Virus record (IMG/VR): IMGVR_UViG_3300032236_000866
Span: 1-47,780 of that record
DNA from: a virus
Length of the DNA stretch: 47,780 bases
Reading direction: 5' to 3' (one strand)
The position numbers were made by a program, and so were the translations under genes. The notes beneath the pieces were generated by a model that worked only from the letters and a program-made list of their open reading frames with translations, ran no database searches and was not told the origin of the DNA. Below, in pieces: positions 24,199 through 30,771 of the stretch (position 1 is the stretch's first letter; each line of letters starts with the position of its first letter).

Positions 24199-24962
24199 AG
24201 CATAGTCAATCCAAGCTCTCTCTTTGCTAGTATATACTCACGCACCAATCCACTACGGACAATATCTTCAACCCCAAACTCAATAATTTCAAAAGAATTC
24301 ATTAATTGTAAAATTCTCATAAAATCGTGAATACCTGTTCTTTCATTTTGACGAACTAAATCAGTTTGTTCTGCATCTCCCGCAAACATAATTTTACAAT
24401 TTTCACCAACTCTAGTAATTAAACTATCAAGTTCGTGTGCATTCATATTAGAAAATTCATCAATAATTAAGATGCTATTATCAAAAGTTGTTCCTCTAAG
24501 AAATGAAGTACTCCAAAAACTAATTGTTTCTTGAGATTTCAAATTACCATAAAGCATCTCAAAGTCAGCTTCAGAAGGAAGTTGGAACATATATTTTACC
24601 ATATTTTTATATGGTATTTCAAATAATCCTGCCTTATCTTCGTGAGAACCTGGAAGGAACCCTATCTCTCTTGTCTGAACAAGAGACCTAATAATATAAA
24701 TTTTTTCATATGGTGTGATTTCATCCAATACTTCTTTCAGTGCTTTATAAAGAAGAACAAAAGTTTTACCACTTCCAGCAACTCCGTGAGCAACAATATG
24801 TTTCCCTTCATCATAAAAACTAAAAAGTTTTTTTTGATTTTCAGTCAATGGTTCAATATTGAGAAGTAAATCTGAATTTATTGGCTTTTTCCTTCTCATT
24901 TGTTTAGCAGTAAGTCCTGCCCCAATTCCAGCTTGGTCCGTGGTCTTTTTTCTTCTAGTCAT
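24195..24962 (-). CDS. phoH: PhoH-like ATPase
   Basis: The 255-residue protein has a Walker A 'GVAGSGKT' (60-67), 'RSLVQTREIGFLPGSHEDKA', Walker B 'SILIIDEFSN' (about 163-172) and the C-terminal 'IMFAGDAEQTDLV' motif, all typical of PhoH. PhoH is a near-universal marker of cyanophages and belongs to the host phosphate-starvation regulon, though its role in infection is unsettled. A short basic N-terminus precedes the ATPase domain. It lies 13 nt after the TTG-started small gene and overlaps the exonuclease by 4 nt. Confidence 0.93.
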   Translation of the reverse strand: MTRRKKTTDQAGIGAGLTAKQMRRKKPINSDLLLNIEPLTENQKKLFSFYDEGKHIVAHGVAGSGKTFVLLYKALKEVLDEITPYEKIYIIRSLVQTREIGFLPGSHEDKAGLFEIPYKNMVKYMFQLPSEADFEMLYGNLKSQETISFWSTSFLRGTTFDNSILIIDEFSNMNAHELDSLITRVGENCKIMFAGDAEQTDLVRQNERTGIHDFMRILQLMNSFEIIEFGVEDIVRSGLVREYILAKRELGLTML

Positions 24963-24975
24963 TTATATGTTTGGT

Positions 24976-25218
24976 TTAGATTTTTTTTACTTTTGATGCT
25001 GGCATCCTGCTTACTCGATCTAAAACTTCGTTCCATCCAGGACGTTTGGAAACAAGTTTGTCTTTCCATTCCCCAACTTCTCCTGGACTTGCAGACCCCT
25101 GGGACCAATCCCTTTTCCATTCAGGATTGTCGTTGTACCACTGGGTAATGTCGTGAACACTCATTTCAATCACTTTAGTCTCACCAGTTTCTTTATGAAT
25201 AATTGGATAAATTGCCAA
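24976..25218 (-). CDS. Conserved cyanophage small protein (TTG start)
   Basis: The 80-residue protein ('AIYPIIHKETGETKVIEMSV', 'QWYNDNPEWKRDWSQGSASP', 'GWNEVLDRVSRMPASKVKK') matches a small conserved protein found in most T4-like cyanophages, usually annotated hypothetical or regulatory. No ATG is available in frame upstream; TTG 25218 is preceded by GGAG at the right distance, so TTG is the start. A late box ATAAATA lies 25 nt upstream. Function unknown. Confidence 0.8.
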   Translation of the reverse strand: MAIYPIIHKETGETKVIEMSVHDITQWYNDNPEWKRDWSQGSASPGEVGEWKDKLVSKRPGWNEVLDRVSRMPASKVKKI

Positions 25219-25243
25219 AATTAAATCTCCATTTTATATAAAA

Positions 25244-25250
25244 GTATTTA
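25244..25250 (-). promoter_or_regulatory. Late promoter box ATAAATA
   Basis: ATAAATA on the minus strand, 25 nt upstream of the TTG start at 25218, overlapping the stop codon of the preceding 53-residue ORF. It could bring phoH, the exonuclease and gp33 under late control as well. Confidence 0.5.
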
Positions 25251-25409
25251 TTCCAATGTAATAGATGATGCATCATCACATTCTACACATTCAATACATT
25301 CATCAATATCTGGATTTTCTTTTAGGAATTTCTGAAATGCGTCTTCATCAGTAAGAAGAACTTTAAATATATGACCAGTTAAATGGTCTTTTACACACCA
25401 AGTTTTCAT
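25248..25409 (-). CDS. Small acidic protein, 53 residues
   Basis: The ORF starts at ATG 25409, 6 nt after the thyX stop, and ends with TAA at 25248-25250. The product is acidic: 'KTWCVKDHLTGHIFKVLLTD', 'AFQKFLKENPDIDECIE', then 'CVECDDASSITLE'. The four Cys include C-x2-C-x2-C spacing near the C-terminus, which might bind a metal. Similar small proteins occur next to thyX or phoH in cyanophages. No function is known to me. Confidence 0.65.
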   Translation of the reverse strand: MKTWCVKDHLTGHIFKVLLTDEDAFQKFLKENPDIDECIECVECDDASSITLE

Positions 25410-25415
25410 AATGCC

Positions 25416-26171
25416 TCAAGGAGATAATCTAGCTTTATGTAACCTCTTCTCTTCATAATAACTGAAGATTTCAGGAACCCACGCTTTAATTACAGGAACC
25501 ATACCCTCACAGAGTGCTTGAATTTCTACCTGTGCATCAAGTTTTGCCCTTAAATCCAAGAAATGAAGTGCTGCTCTGAGTGAGAATGTAACTACAAAGT
25601 TCTGACGAATGTTCTGAGGAAGATAATCACGAAGATGCTCCTCTGCCATACCACGGTTTTCAAATAAATCTGTATAACGCTCAGATGCCTCTACACAGAA
25701 CATTAACTCTCTTTTATAATCTTCCTGCGTCCATTCATACTTATGCCCTTTACGGTCAAGGTAGAGCCCAGGAGGACGCACATAATAAACCTCTTCAGGA
25801 GGTAAATCCCCCTTAGCAACTTTTAGTACACGGCGACCAGTATACCGCTGAGATTGAACATCAAAGGATACTCCAACCCGATGAGTTCTTGCCTGAACGA
25901 TTACATTATGAACAAATCCAACACAGTCCAAAGCAATCGCAGGATGTTCCAATGGACCCCAGTGCCCACGCTCATTTGCAAGTAGTTGTTCAACAACCCA
26001 TTTTCCACATTCCGTTTCATTCGGTGGAAATATTGTATGAATAGGTTCTTCGGAATAATCATTCTTTCCTGCCTGCCAGACCAGAGTTTGTGGAAGTTGT
26101 GATTGCCTAAGCATCACGACTTTCATTTTGTTATCTAGTTCCAGAAGGTCATTTGCTTTAATAGGTCTCAT
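25416..26171 (-). CDS. thyX: Flavin-dependent thymidylate synthase ThyX
   Basis: ThyX makes dTMP from dUMP using FAD, NADPH and methylene-tetrahydrofolate. I use ATG 26171 (251 residues), which comes 1 nt after the previous stop; a TTG 12 nt upstream is possible. The signature motif RHRxxSxNExSxRY is present in the variant 'RTHRVGVSFDVQSQRY' (residues about 95-110), with S and SxRY conserved. 'RGHWGPLEHPAIALDCVGF' and 'LPQNIRQNFVVTFSLRAALH' are also typical. Cyanophages use thyX to enlarge the dTTP pool, together with nrdB at the right end. A sigma-70 promoter lies upstream at 26361-26389. Confidence 0.93.
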   Translation of the reverse strand: MRPIKANDLLELDNKMKVVMLRQSQLPQTLVWQAGKNDYSEEPIHTIFPPNETECGKWVVEQLLANERGHWGPLEHPAIALDCVGFVHNVIVQARTHRVGVSFDVQSQRYTGRRVLKVAKGDLPPEEVYYVRPPGLYLDRKGHKYEWTQEDYKRELMFCVEASERYTDLFENRGMAEEHLRDYLPQNIRQNFVVTFSLRAALHFLDLRAKLDAQVEIQALCEGMVPVIKAWVPEIFSYYEEKRLHKARLSP

Positions 26172-26172
26172 A

Positions 26173-26337
26173 CTATTTTCCAAATCCTTTTGATGTTAGT
26201 TTTTTAAATTCTTTCAAATTGTTTTCAAGAATACGCAATTGTTTTTTCATATAAAAAAGTTCTTCATCCGAATACACTTCATCATTTTCAAGTGCTTTCT
26301 TTAAATGCTTAATCAATTTATCTTCTTTAATTTTCAT
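26173..26337 (-). CDS. Small helical protein upstream of thyX
   Basis: This 54-residue ORF runs from ATG 26337 to TAG at 26173-26175, 1 nt before the thyX ATG. The product is a charged helix ('KLIKHLKKALENDEVYSDEE', 'MKKQLRILENNLKEFKKLTS') with coiled-coil character. It is the first gene after the sigma-70-like promoter at 26361-26389, so it is probably expressed early with thyX. No family recognised. Confidence 0.65.
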   Translation of the reverse strand: MKIKEDKLIKHLKKALENDEVYSDEELFYMKKQLRILENNLKEFKKLTSKGFGK

Positions 26338-26360
26338 TCAATCTCTCGTATTCTCTTGAT

Positions 26361-26389
26361 ATAATACAGAAAAAAAGAGGGGAAGTCAA
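26361..26389 (-). promoter_or_regulatory. Sigma-70-type promoter with -35 in a terminator loop
   Basis: On the minus strand TTGACT (26384-26389) and TATTAT (26361-26366) are separated by 17 nt. The -35 box lies in the loop of the terminator hairpin of the upstream gene, and the spacer is the T-run of that terminator. It would drive the small ORF at 26173 and thyX early with the host polymerase. Confidence 0.7.
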
Positions 26390-26398
26390 CCCCTCTTT
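26370..26398 (-). terminator. Intrinsic terminator downstream of the 85-residue ORF
   Basis: Stem AAAGAGGGG (26374-26382) and CCCCTCTTT (26390-26398), loop 7 nt, followed on the minus strand by a T7 run. It ends the minus-strand operon coming from 28120 and overlaps the promoter described at 26361-26389. Confidence 0.88.
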
Positions 26399-26401
26399 GC
26401 T

Positions 26402-26659
26402 TTATTTTCTTTTTTTCGGGTCTGTTGTCTTAGGAGTATATCCATAAGATTTGGGATTAATTTTCCCATCCGTCCATACAATAGCATTTACATTTCGGTA
26501 TTCATCGTAGTAATAATCAAATACTGATACAATGCTACCACTACTAACTATATCATATTTTAACTCATTATCTACTAGATAAGAGACTAAATATGTATCT
26601 CGTGGAAGCTCTTTATTTTTTTTAAGTTCTGGAGAACAATCTTTATGAAGAATGACCAA
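26402..26659 (-). CDS. Hypothetical protein, 85 residues (TTG start)
   Basis: The protein begins 'VILHKDCSPELKKNKELPRD' and contains 'FDYYYDEYRNVNAIVWTDGK', ending with a basic 'KSYGYTPKTTDPKKRK'. The frame has no ATG near the 5' end; TTG 26659 follows the stop of the previous gene by 9 nt and has a GAGG site. It ends directly before the terminator at 26370-26398. It resembles small conserved cyanophage proteins, with no known function. Confidence 0.6.
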   Translation of the reverse strand: MVILHKDCSPELKKNKELPRDTYLVSYLVDNELKYDIVSSGSIVSVFDYYYDEYRNVNAIVWTDGKINPKSYGYTPKTTDPKKRK

Positions 26660-26668
26660 CTTTACACC

Positions 26669-27310
26669 TCATCTCCTTTCCCAGATGATATCTGGATATG
26701 CTTCTGATATAATTTCTCTGGTAATTTTATATTTGTTCGTCAGTTTTTTATCTTTCACTAGGCAAAGAATTTCTGCATCTAGAGGATGTAGACCTTCAAG
26801 AAGTTGAATGAACATACTTTCTCTTCTTAGTGAGGGAAGTCCCGGATTTCCAGGGGTTCCATCCACTGACTTTACAAAATTAATTAGACTTTCATATTCA
26901 GTTCTTAGTGAAGTATGACCAGCTCTAATCTTTTCAGTATAACTGATGGAAGAGTTATCATATGATTCCATTTTTTCTACTTCCTTTTCAATCCGCTCAG
27001 ACATTGAGCCAGACTTTACCAAGTCTTCACCAGCAGTAGAATATGGAACTTCACCCTCAGGAATCATTGAAACTACATTATTATCAAAGTTCCAGATAAA
27101 AATTGATTTTAATGAAGGATGTTCATATTCCTTTAAAACTTTTACTTTTTCGGCATCAGTTGTTTGGGCATTCACTAATCCCAAAACTTCAAATACAAAA
27201 GGATTATTTGGAAGCTTTGTATTCTCCACTTTTGGTTTAGGAGTAGTAGTTCTTTTTCTTGTAGCAGGTTTTGCAGTAGGTTTTGTTGTTGTAGTTTTTG
27301 TAGTAGTCAT
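26669..27310 (-). CDS. Conserved T4-like cyanophage protein (DUF6433-like)
   Basis: The 213-residue protein has a Thr/Lys/Pro-rich disordered N-terminus (first 35 residues), then 'FVFEVLGLVNAQTTDAEKVK', 'SIFIWNFDNNVVSMIPEGEV' and a C-terminal 'LEGLHPLDAEILCLVKDKKL'. I recognise the core as a conserved protein of T4-like marine phages (DUF6433, if memory is right). The function is unknown; the basic N-terminal tail suggests nucleic acid or polymerase contact. Its stop is 9 nt before the TTG start of the next gene. Confidence 0.65.
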   Translation of the reverse strand: MTTTKTTTTKPTAKPATRKRTTTPKPKVENTKLPNNPFVFEVLGLVNAQTTDAEKVKVLKEYEHPSLKSIFIWNFDNNVVSMIPEGEVPYSTAGEDLVKSGSMSERIEKEVEKMESYDNSSISYTEKIRAGHTSLRTEYESLINFVKSVDGTPGNPGLPSLRRESMFIQLLEGLHPLDAEILCLVKDKKLTNKYKITREIISEAYPDIIWERR

Positions 27311-27344
27311 AATTATTTTCAGTTTAATTTATAGTATCTAGGGG

Positions 27345-27578
27345 TTAATCTTCATCGTCTTCGTCGTCTTCGGAATCAAAATATCCATTTTCAAATCGGA
27401 CTGCCACAATTTCATCAGGAATAATATTTCCGTTATTATCAAACATTTCAGGATGCATAAAAATTCTTTGAGGTTGCGTTTCATAGGAATGCATTTTTGC
27501 TAACCAACCGATAACTCCACCTATACATAAGAATAAAAAACTTAATAGACCAAAAATGGTAAGTTCTGCTGCTAACAT
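27345..27578 (-). CDS. Small membrane protein with acidic tail
   Basis: The 77-residue protein has one N-terminal transmembrane helix ('LTIFGLLSFLFLCIGGVIGW', residues about 6-25) and a soluble part ending in an acidic run 'SEDDEDDED'. 'RIFMHPEMFDNNGNIIPDEI' is a conserved feature I associate with cyanophages. A GGAG site precedes ATG 27578. Start and stop are adjacent to neighbouring genes. The membrane topology is inferred from hydrophobicity; the function is unknown. Confidence 0.65.
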   Translation of the reverse strand: MLAAELTIFGLLSFLFLCIGGVIGWLAKMHSYETQPQRIFMHPEMFDNNGNIIPDEIVAVRFENGYFDSEDDEDDED

Positions 27579-27579
27579 T

Positions 27580-27777
27580 TTATTTCTCCGAAAGTTTAGA
27601 GCTGTCTGTTATTGAAAATTCTAACTTTAATTTAAATTCTCTTTGGAAAAGAGAAATAATTTTTTCAAAGTGAATTCTTTTCTTTATATTCTCTTTAGGT
27701 GTATCTTCCCTCCTATAAAGTAATAACTCAACCCCACGATTTCTATCGTGAATTCCTATATTATTTAGATTATTCAT
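27580..27777 (-). CDS. Small hypothetical protein downstream of glutaredoxin
   Basis: I use ATG 27777, which overlaps the glutaredoxin stop as ATGA (65 residues); a TTG one codon earlier is less likely. The product ('NNLNNIGIHDRNRGVELLLY', 'IHFEKIISLFQREFKLKLEF') is basic and mixed helix/strand, with no motif I recognise. Tight coupling with glutaredoxin suggests joint expression. Confidence 0.6.
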   Translation of the reverse strand: MNNLNNIGIHDRNRGVELLLYRREDTPKENIKKRIHFEKIISLFQREFKLKLEFSITDSSKLSEK

Positions 27778-28025
27778 CAAATCATATTATTCTCTTGTAG
27801 ATATTTAACAGTATCTATGCATCCCCCAAGATGATTAGAGTTGTATACTACTTGTGGGAATGTGGAACCTTCTCCAAATTCTTTATAAAATTCTTCTCTT
27901 GTGAAATTAACTCCAAGTTCATAATGTATGGTTGGAGAGTCTGCAGTAATACTTACATTACTTAAAACTTTTTTTATTTTATCACAATATGGACATCCTT
28001 GGCGTGAATAAACTATAAAACTCAT
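27777..28025 (-). CDS. Glutaredoxin
   Basis: The 82-residue protein has the dithiol active site CPYC (residues 11-14) in 'SFIVYSRQGCPYCDKIKKVL', followed by 'TFPQVVYNSNHLGGCIDTVK', the cis-Pro and glutathione-binding segment of the family. It reduces disulfides, most likely regenerating the phage class I ribonucleotide reductase whose small subunit gene lies at the right end. It overlaps the 32-residue membrane peptide and the next gene by 4 nt each. Confidence 0.92.
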   Translation of the reverse strand: MSFIVYSRQGCPYCDKIKKVLSNVSITADSPTIHYELGVNFTREEFYKEFGEGSTFPQVVYNSNHLGGCIDTVKYLQENNMI

Positions 28026-28120
28026 AATAAAATAATAAATATAGGAACAATAATAATTAAAAATCCGATTAGGGCTCCCGTTATTTCATCAAATAACGGA
28101 AGAAGACTGCCACTATCCAT
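28022..28120 (-). CDS. 32-residue membrane peptide
   Basis: ATG 28120 to TGA at 28022-28024, overlapping the glutaredoxin start as ATGA. The product 'MDSGSLLPLFDEITGALIGF' is followed by an I/L/V-only C-terminal helix, so it is a single-span membrane peptide. A late box ATAAATA lies 21 nt upstream of the ATG, at the same spacing as other late genes, which supports the call. Function unknown. Confidence 0.6.
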   Translation of the reverse strand: MDSGSLLPLFDEITGALIGFLIIIVPIFIILL

Positions 28121-28141
28121 ACAAAAAGATAAAGATACTAC

Positions 28142-28148
28142 TATTTAT
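28142..28148 (-). promoter_or_regulatory. Late promoter box ATAAATA
   Basis: ATAAATA on the minus strand, 21 nt upstream of the 32-residue membrane peptide and overlapping by one base the stop codon of the HNH gene. It should drive the operon 28120 to 26402. Confidence 0.62.
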
Positions 28149-28519
28149 TAGTCAACCATATTTTTTCGTGGGCGATAAACTCGCAGTTCTTGGTTTGATA
28201 GCTGGGTTCTCCATCTCACTATAGCATCATATCTTTCAATAGTAAAGAATTCTTGAGACCTATACCAATCTATCCAATCACAATGACCCTTAGAACGATT
28301 ACAATTAAGGCAACAACATATAACATTTGTCAAATGGTCTCCCCCGCCTTTAAACTGGGGAATAATATGGTCTAGGGTAAGGTCTTCTGTGCTTTCGCAA
28401 TACCCACATTTATGTTCCCATTTTTCTTTAATTGATTTTCTCCAAAGTTTTCTAGCCTCTTGTGGTGAAGTCGTTTCTAAGTTGTAAAGATAATCTTCTG
28501 GAGAACTGTAAAGTTGCAT
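28148..28519 (-). CDS. HNH endonuclease
   Basis: The 123-residue protein contains an HNH domain: C38-x2-C41, 'LTLDHIIPQFKGGGDHLTNV' (D50, H51; H62, N65) and C70-x2-C73 before 'NRSKG'. This is the McrA-type HNH with a structural zinc site. Small free-standing HNH enzymes in T4-like phages are often homing endonucleases, and some act in DNA packaging; nothing here decides which. It is transcribed divergently from the internal-protein candidate at 28590. Confidence 0.85.
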   Translation of the reverse strand: MQLYSSPEDYLYNLETTSPQEARKLWRKSIKEKWEHKCGYCESTEDLTLDHIIPQFKGGGDHLTNVICCCLNCNRSKGHCDWIDWYRSQEFFTIERYDAIVRWRTQLSNQELRVYRPRKNMVD

Positions 28520-28562
28520 CTTTAATATACAAAGATACTATATCTAGTATGCTAAAAGAATT

Positions 28563-28569
28563 CTAAATA
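28563..28569 (+). promoter_or_regulatory. Late promoter box CTAAATA
   Basis: CTAAATA on the plus strand, 20 nt upstream of ATG 28590. Late expression fits a head protein. Confidence 0.68.
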
Positions 28570-28589
28570 CTTAAAACACGTCAGTATAA

Positions 28590-28895
28590 ATGAAAACTTA
28601 TAATGAATTTATCACAGAAGCAAACCTAGCAAAAAAAGCAAAGGATTGGTGGAATAAAGGAAGAGATGAAAGAGTTCCTGATGAGAACAACGCATCTTGG
28701 AAAAAATTGATGGATGATGATAAAAACCAACTAACCAGGACTGATAAAGCATTCAAATCTGGAGCAACTGGTGTTAAAGGTTGGAGACCTCATAAGGCAT
28801 TCAGTCCCGAAATGGTCAAGACAGGACCCACGCCAGCAGTTAGACAAGCATTTGAAAGACCAGTAAGAGCAGTTAAATCAATACTTAAAAGGTAA
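28590..28895 (+). CDS. Candidate internal head protein with capsid-targeting propeptide
   Basis: The 101-residue protein begins MKTYNEFITEA. T4 internal proteins II and III begin MKTYQEFIAEA, a capsid-targeting sequence cut by the gp21 prohead protease after (I/L)-x-E. Here the site would be ITE|A, after residue 10. The predicted mature part (about 91 residues) is basic and starts 'NLAKKAKDWWNKGRDERVPD', ending 'AVRQAFERPVRAVKSILKR', which suits DNA-bound, co-ejected proteins. A late promoter box lies upstream. It has no similarity I can see to T4 IPs beyond the propeptide, which is the usual case for this fast-evolving class. Confidence 0.7.
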   Translation: MKTYNEFITEANLAKKAKDWWNKGRDERVPDENNASWKKLMDDDKNQLTRTDKAFKSGATGVKGWRPHKAFSPEMVKTGPTPAVRQAFERPVRAVKSILKR

Positions 28896-28911
28896 AAAAT
28901 AATGAGGTATT

Positions 28912-29103
28912 ATGGCAAGAGAGTTTGATACCCCTCATAGAGAAAAATGGAACAAACCCATTCACCAAATACTCAAAGCAATAGATAATCATACCCGTCT
29001 TCATTTGGAGACGGGTGATTTGTGGCACGAAGAACAGGCACAGATACTAAGAAAATATATTAAAAGTTTAAAAGTTTGGATACACGAACAGGAAGGAAGA
29101 TAA
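28912..29103 (+). CDS. Conserved cyanophage small protein
   Basis: The 63-residue protein 'AREFDTPHREKWNKPIHQIL' followed by 'AIDNHTRLHLETGDLWHEEQ' and 'LRKYIKSLKVWIHEQ' is a small protein I recognise from most T4-like cyanophages, without known function. It is mostly helical with several His. It follows the internal-protein candidate by 16 nt and ends before a convergent fibre gene; no hairpin terminator is visible in the 45-nt gap. Confidence 0.75.
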   Translation: MAREFDTPHREKWNKPIHQILKAIDNHTRLHLETGDLWHEEQAQILRKYIKSLKVWIHEQEGR

Positions 29104-29148
29104 TTATTTTATATTATTCATCTATAATGCTTACTACAGTTCCTGTAT

Positions 29149-29757
29149 TTAAATTGTTTTATATCCATACAATACGGTTTGACCTATACCGCTATTATTA
29201 GTAATACCAAACGAAAAGATATTACTATTGCTGACAGCGGGACTAGATGTACTTATAGACCCAGATGTGCCGATTATTTGACTTGGTATTGCTGTTAATA
29301 CCAATTGATTTCCCACAGCATAATACCAACCATATTGATTACCTATTACTGGAACATTTGTATTTGAAATGGAAACAGTAGCATTCCAAATACAAATACC
29401 ATTTGGTATATTACCTCTCATCCACATCACATAATTTGCATTTGCTGGTGCAGTAAAACTATAAGTGCCAATACCAGCAGATACAGTCCAACTACCCCCA
29501 TAAGTACCTTGATTTCCATCAGTACCTTGAATGCCCTGTAATCCCTGAACTCCCCGAGTACCTTGAATTCCCTGAACTCCTTGTGTTCCTTGAGTTCCAC
29601 CACCTATCGCCAAGCCTCCCATAGTTGTTCCATCGGATAAACTTAAAGATGGAATGCTGGGATCATAAAATATTTCTCCTTCATTACCAACAAATTGGGT
29701 TGGTTGTGAATCTCCAAGTTTTTCAACAAGAACTCTATAGGTAGTATTAGTAATCAT
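29149..29757 (-). CDS. Collagen-like fibre protein, 202 residues
   Basis: The N-terminus ('ITNTTYRVLVEKLGDSQPTQ', 'NEGEIFYDPSIPSLSLSDGT') is the trimming or attachment module common to phage fibre proteins. Residues about 75-110 are Gly-X-Y triplets ('GTQGTQGVQGIQGTRGVQ'). The C-terminal 90 residues form a beta-rich head ('GTYSFTAPANANYVMWMRGN', 'NSNIFSFGITNNSGIGQTVL'). The collagen vocabulary is the same as in the fibre at 1-2052. A late box ATAAATA lies 21 nt upstream of the ATG. It may be an accessory adhesin or decoration fibre. Confidence 0.7.
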   Translation of the reverse strand: MITNTTYRVLVEKLGDSQPTQFVGNEGEIFYDPSIPSLSLSDGTTMGGLAIGGGTQGTQGVQGIQGTRGVQGLQGIQGTDGNQGTYGGSWTVSAGIGTYSFTAPANANYVMWMRGNIPNGICIWNATVSISNTNVPVIGNQYGWYYAVGNQLVLTAIPSQIIGTSGSISTSSPAVSNSNIFSFGITNNSGIGQTVLYGYKTI

Positions 29758-29778
29758 TTTTTTAATATCGCGTATTGT

Positions 29779-29785
29779 TATTTAT
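29779..29785 (-). promoter_or_regulatory. Late promoter box ATAAATA for the small fibre gene
   Basis: ATAAATA on the minus strand, 21 nt upstream of ATG 29757. It lies 6 nt from a plus-strand CTAAATA box, so two late promoters are arranged back to back. Confidence 0.65.
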
Positions 29786-29791
29786 TAAATC

Positions 29792-29798
29792 CTAAATA
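29792..29798 (+). promoter_or_regulatory. Late promoter box CTAAATA for the 36-residue membrane peptide
   Basis: CTAAATA on the plus strand, 28 nt upstream of ATG 29827; spacing is slightly longer than usual. Confidence 0.5.
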
Positions 29799-29826
29799 CC
29801 AATACTAATACAATATTTATTGCGAA

Positions 29827-29937
29827 ATGACTGAATTGCCTTGGGGAGTTATTATAATTCTGGGTTCTGGTTTAATTTTTACTTGTTATTGCATTTATTA
29901 TATTCTAAGACTAGCATATCTGGAAATGAAAGAATAA
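29827..29937 (+). CDS. 36-residue membrane peptide
   Basis: ATG 29827 to TAA 29935-29937. The product 'TELPWGVIIILGSGLIFTCY' plus 'CIYYILRLAYLEMKE' is a single hydrophobic helix with a charged C-terminus. A late box lies upstream and a terminator hairpin starts directly after its stop, so the unit promoter-ORF-terminator is complete in about 170 bp. The function is unknown; the size and composition fit small phage membrane peptides. Confidence 0.6.
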   Translation: MTELPWGVIIILGSGLIFTCYCIYYILRLAYLEMKE

Positions 29938-29938
29938 A

Positions 29939-29961
29939 AAACCACCTTTTTGAGGTGGTTT
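29939..29961. terminator. Bidirectional terminator
   Basis: Stem AAACCACCT (29939-29947) and AGGTGGTTT (29953-29961), 5-nt loop, between the convergent 36-residue ORF and the DUF1003 gene. On the minus strand the stem runs into six T, as for an intrinsic terminator. Confidence 0.85.
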
Positions 29962-29966
29962 AAGAA

Positions 29967-30392
29967 TTAAAAAATAAACTTATTTGGTTTATTTTCTTTT
30001 TTAGTATTGTCTTCAATATTACCAATTCTATTATTTAAAGTATCAAAGTGTTTATCAATATGCTTTTCAAGTGCAATGATAATTTTATGATCTGTTCTGT
30101 CAATCTCTAAATTTTCAATTGCTCTTTTACGATCAATTTCAGATTGACGATTTGCTGCCATTAAAAGAACTGGTCCGGTATATGCTGCCTGAAATGAAAG
30201 CAGAATATTCAAAAACATAAAAGGATATGGGTCAGGTTTTTTTGGTGAGAGTGTATTAAGTATGAGCCAAAATGCTATAAAACTTGATTGAGTAATGATA
30301 AACTTCCAAGAACCTACTAAGTTAGATAATTGGTCCGCAAGTTTTTGTCCAATTGTCAAAGTCTCATCATAAGAAGACTTTTGTGATAGCAT
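29967..30392 (-). CDS. DUF1003 membrane protein
   Basis: The 141-residue protein has two hydrophobic helices ('SWKFIITQSSFIAFWLIL', about 28-46, and 'FMFLNILLSFQAAYTGPVLL', about 58-78) followed by 'MAANRQSEIDRKRAIENLEI' and a helical cytoplasmic tail. This is the DUF1003 family, found in bacteria and some phages, with no established function. A late box TATAAATA lies 25 nt upstream. Position next to the cell-wall hydrolases makes a membrane role in lysis conceivable, but two helices and a coiled tail do not identify a holin. Confidence 0.8.
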   Translation of the reverse strand: MLSQKSSYDETLTIGQKLADQLSNLVGSWKFIITQSSFIAFWLILNTLSPKKPDPYPFMFLNILLSFQAAYTGPVLLMAANRQSEIDRKRAIENLEIDRTDHKIIIALEKHIDKHFDTLNNRIGNIEDNTKKENKPNKFIF

Positions 30393-30417
30393 TTTTAGTG
30401 AGGAGGTGGGTAACTAT

Positions 30418-30425
30418 TATTTATA
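30418..30425 (-). promoter_or_regulatory. Late promoter box TATAAATA
   Basis: Full T4 late consensus TATAAATA on the minus strand, about 25 nt upstream of the DUF1003 ATG (30392). Confidence 0.68.
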
Positions 30426-30429
30426 TACT

Positions 30430-30750
30430 TTAATCTCGTTGTCTCCAATCATCCCCATCATTCTTTTTAAAGAAATCTACAATTTCATCTACACTATCAA
30501 ATTTGGAAATACCTTTTTGAGTTTCACCAACTCCACCGATATCTAATTTATTGAGAAAGTCATCTAAATCACCTGTCACCATATTGGGATTTTCTGCTCT
30601 TCTTCTCGCCTGACGAAGTATTGTTGCTGCAGAACGATTTGCTTTACTTAACTTTTCTGCCCATATCATCTCACTTAATTCAACACTTTCACCTTTAATA
30701 ATTTTATCACAAATTACATTCAATTTCAATCTATATTGTGTAGAAAGCAT
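30430..30750 (-). CDS. Conserved cyanophage protein, 106 residues
   Basis: The helical protein contains 'YRLKLNVICDKIIKGESVEL' and 'WAEKLSKANRSAATILRQAR', followed by 'NPNMVTGDLDDFLNKLDIG' and an acidic 'FFKKNDGDDWRQRD' end. I recognise it as a conserved protein of T4-like marine phages, without assigned function. It has its own late box ATAAATA 21 nt upstream and is followed by another late promoter for DUF1003, so it forms a single-gene late unit. Confidence 0.68.
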   Translation of the reverse strand: MLSTQYRLKLNVICDKIIKGESVELSEMIWAEKLSKANRSAATILRQARRRAENPNMVTGDLDDFLNKLDIGGVGETQKGISKFDSVDEIVDFFKKNDGDDWRQRD

Positions 30751-30771
30751 TCAAGAACTCCAAGTATAGTA

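Noticed and set aside
29967-30392. DUF1003 protein as the phage holin
   Set aside because: Topology with two helices and a long soluble tail and the family's wide occurrence in bacteria do not identify a holin; kept as DUF1003 only.
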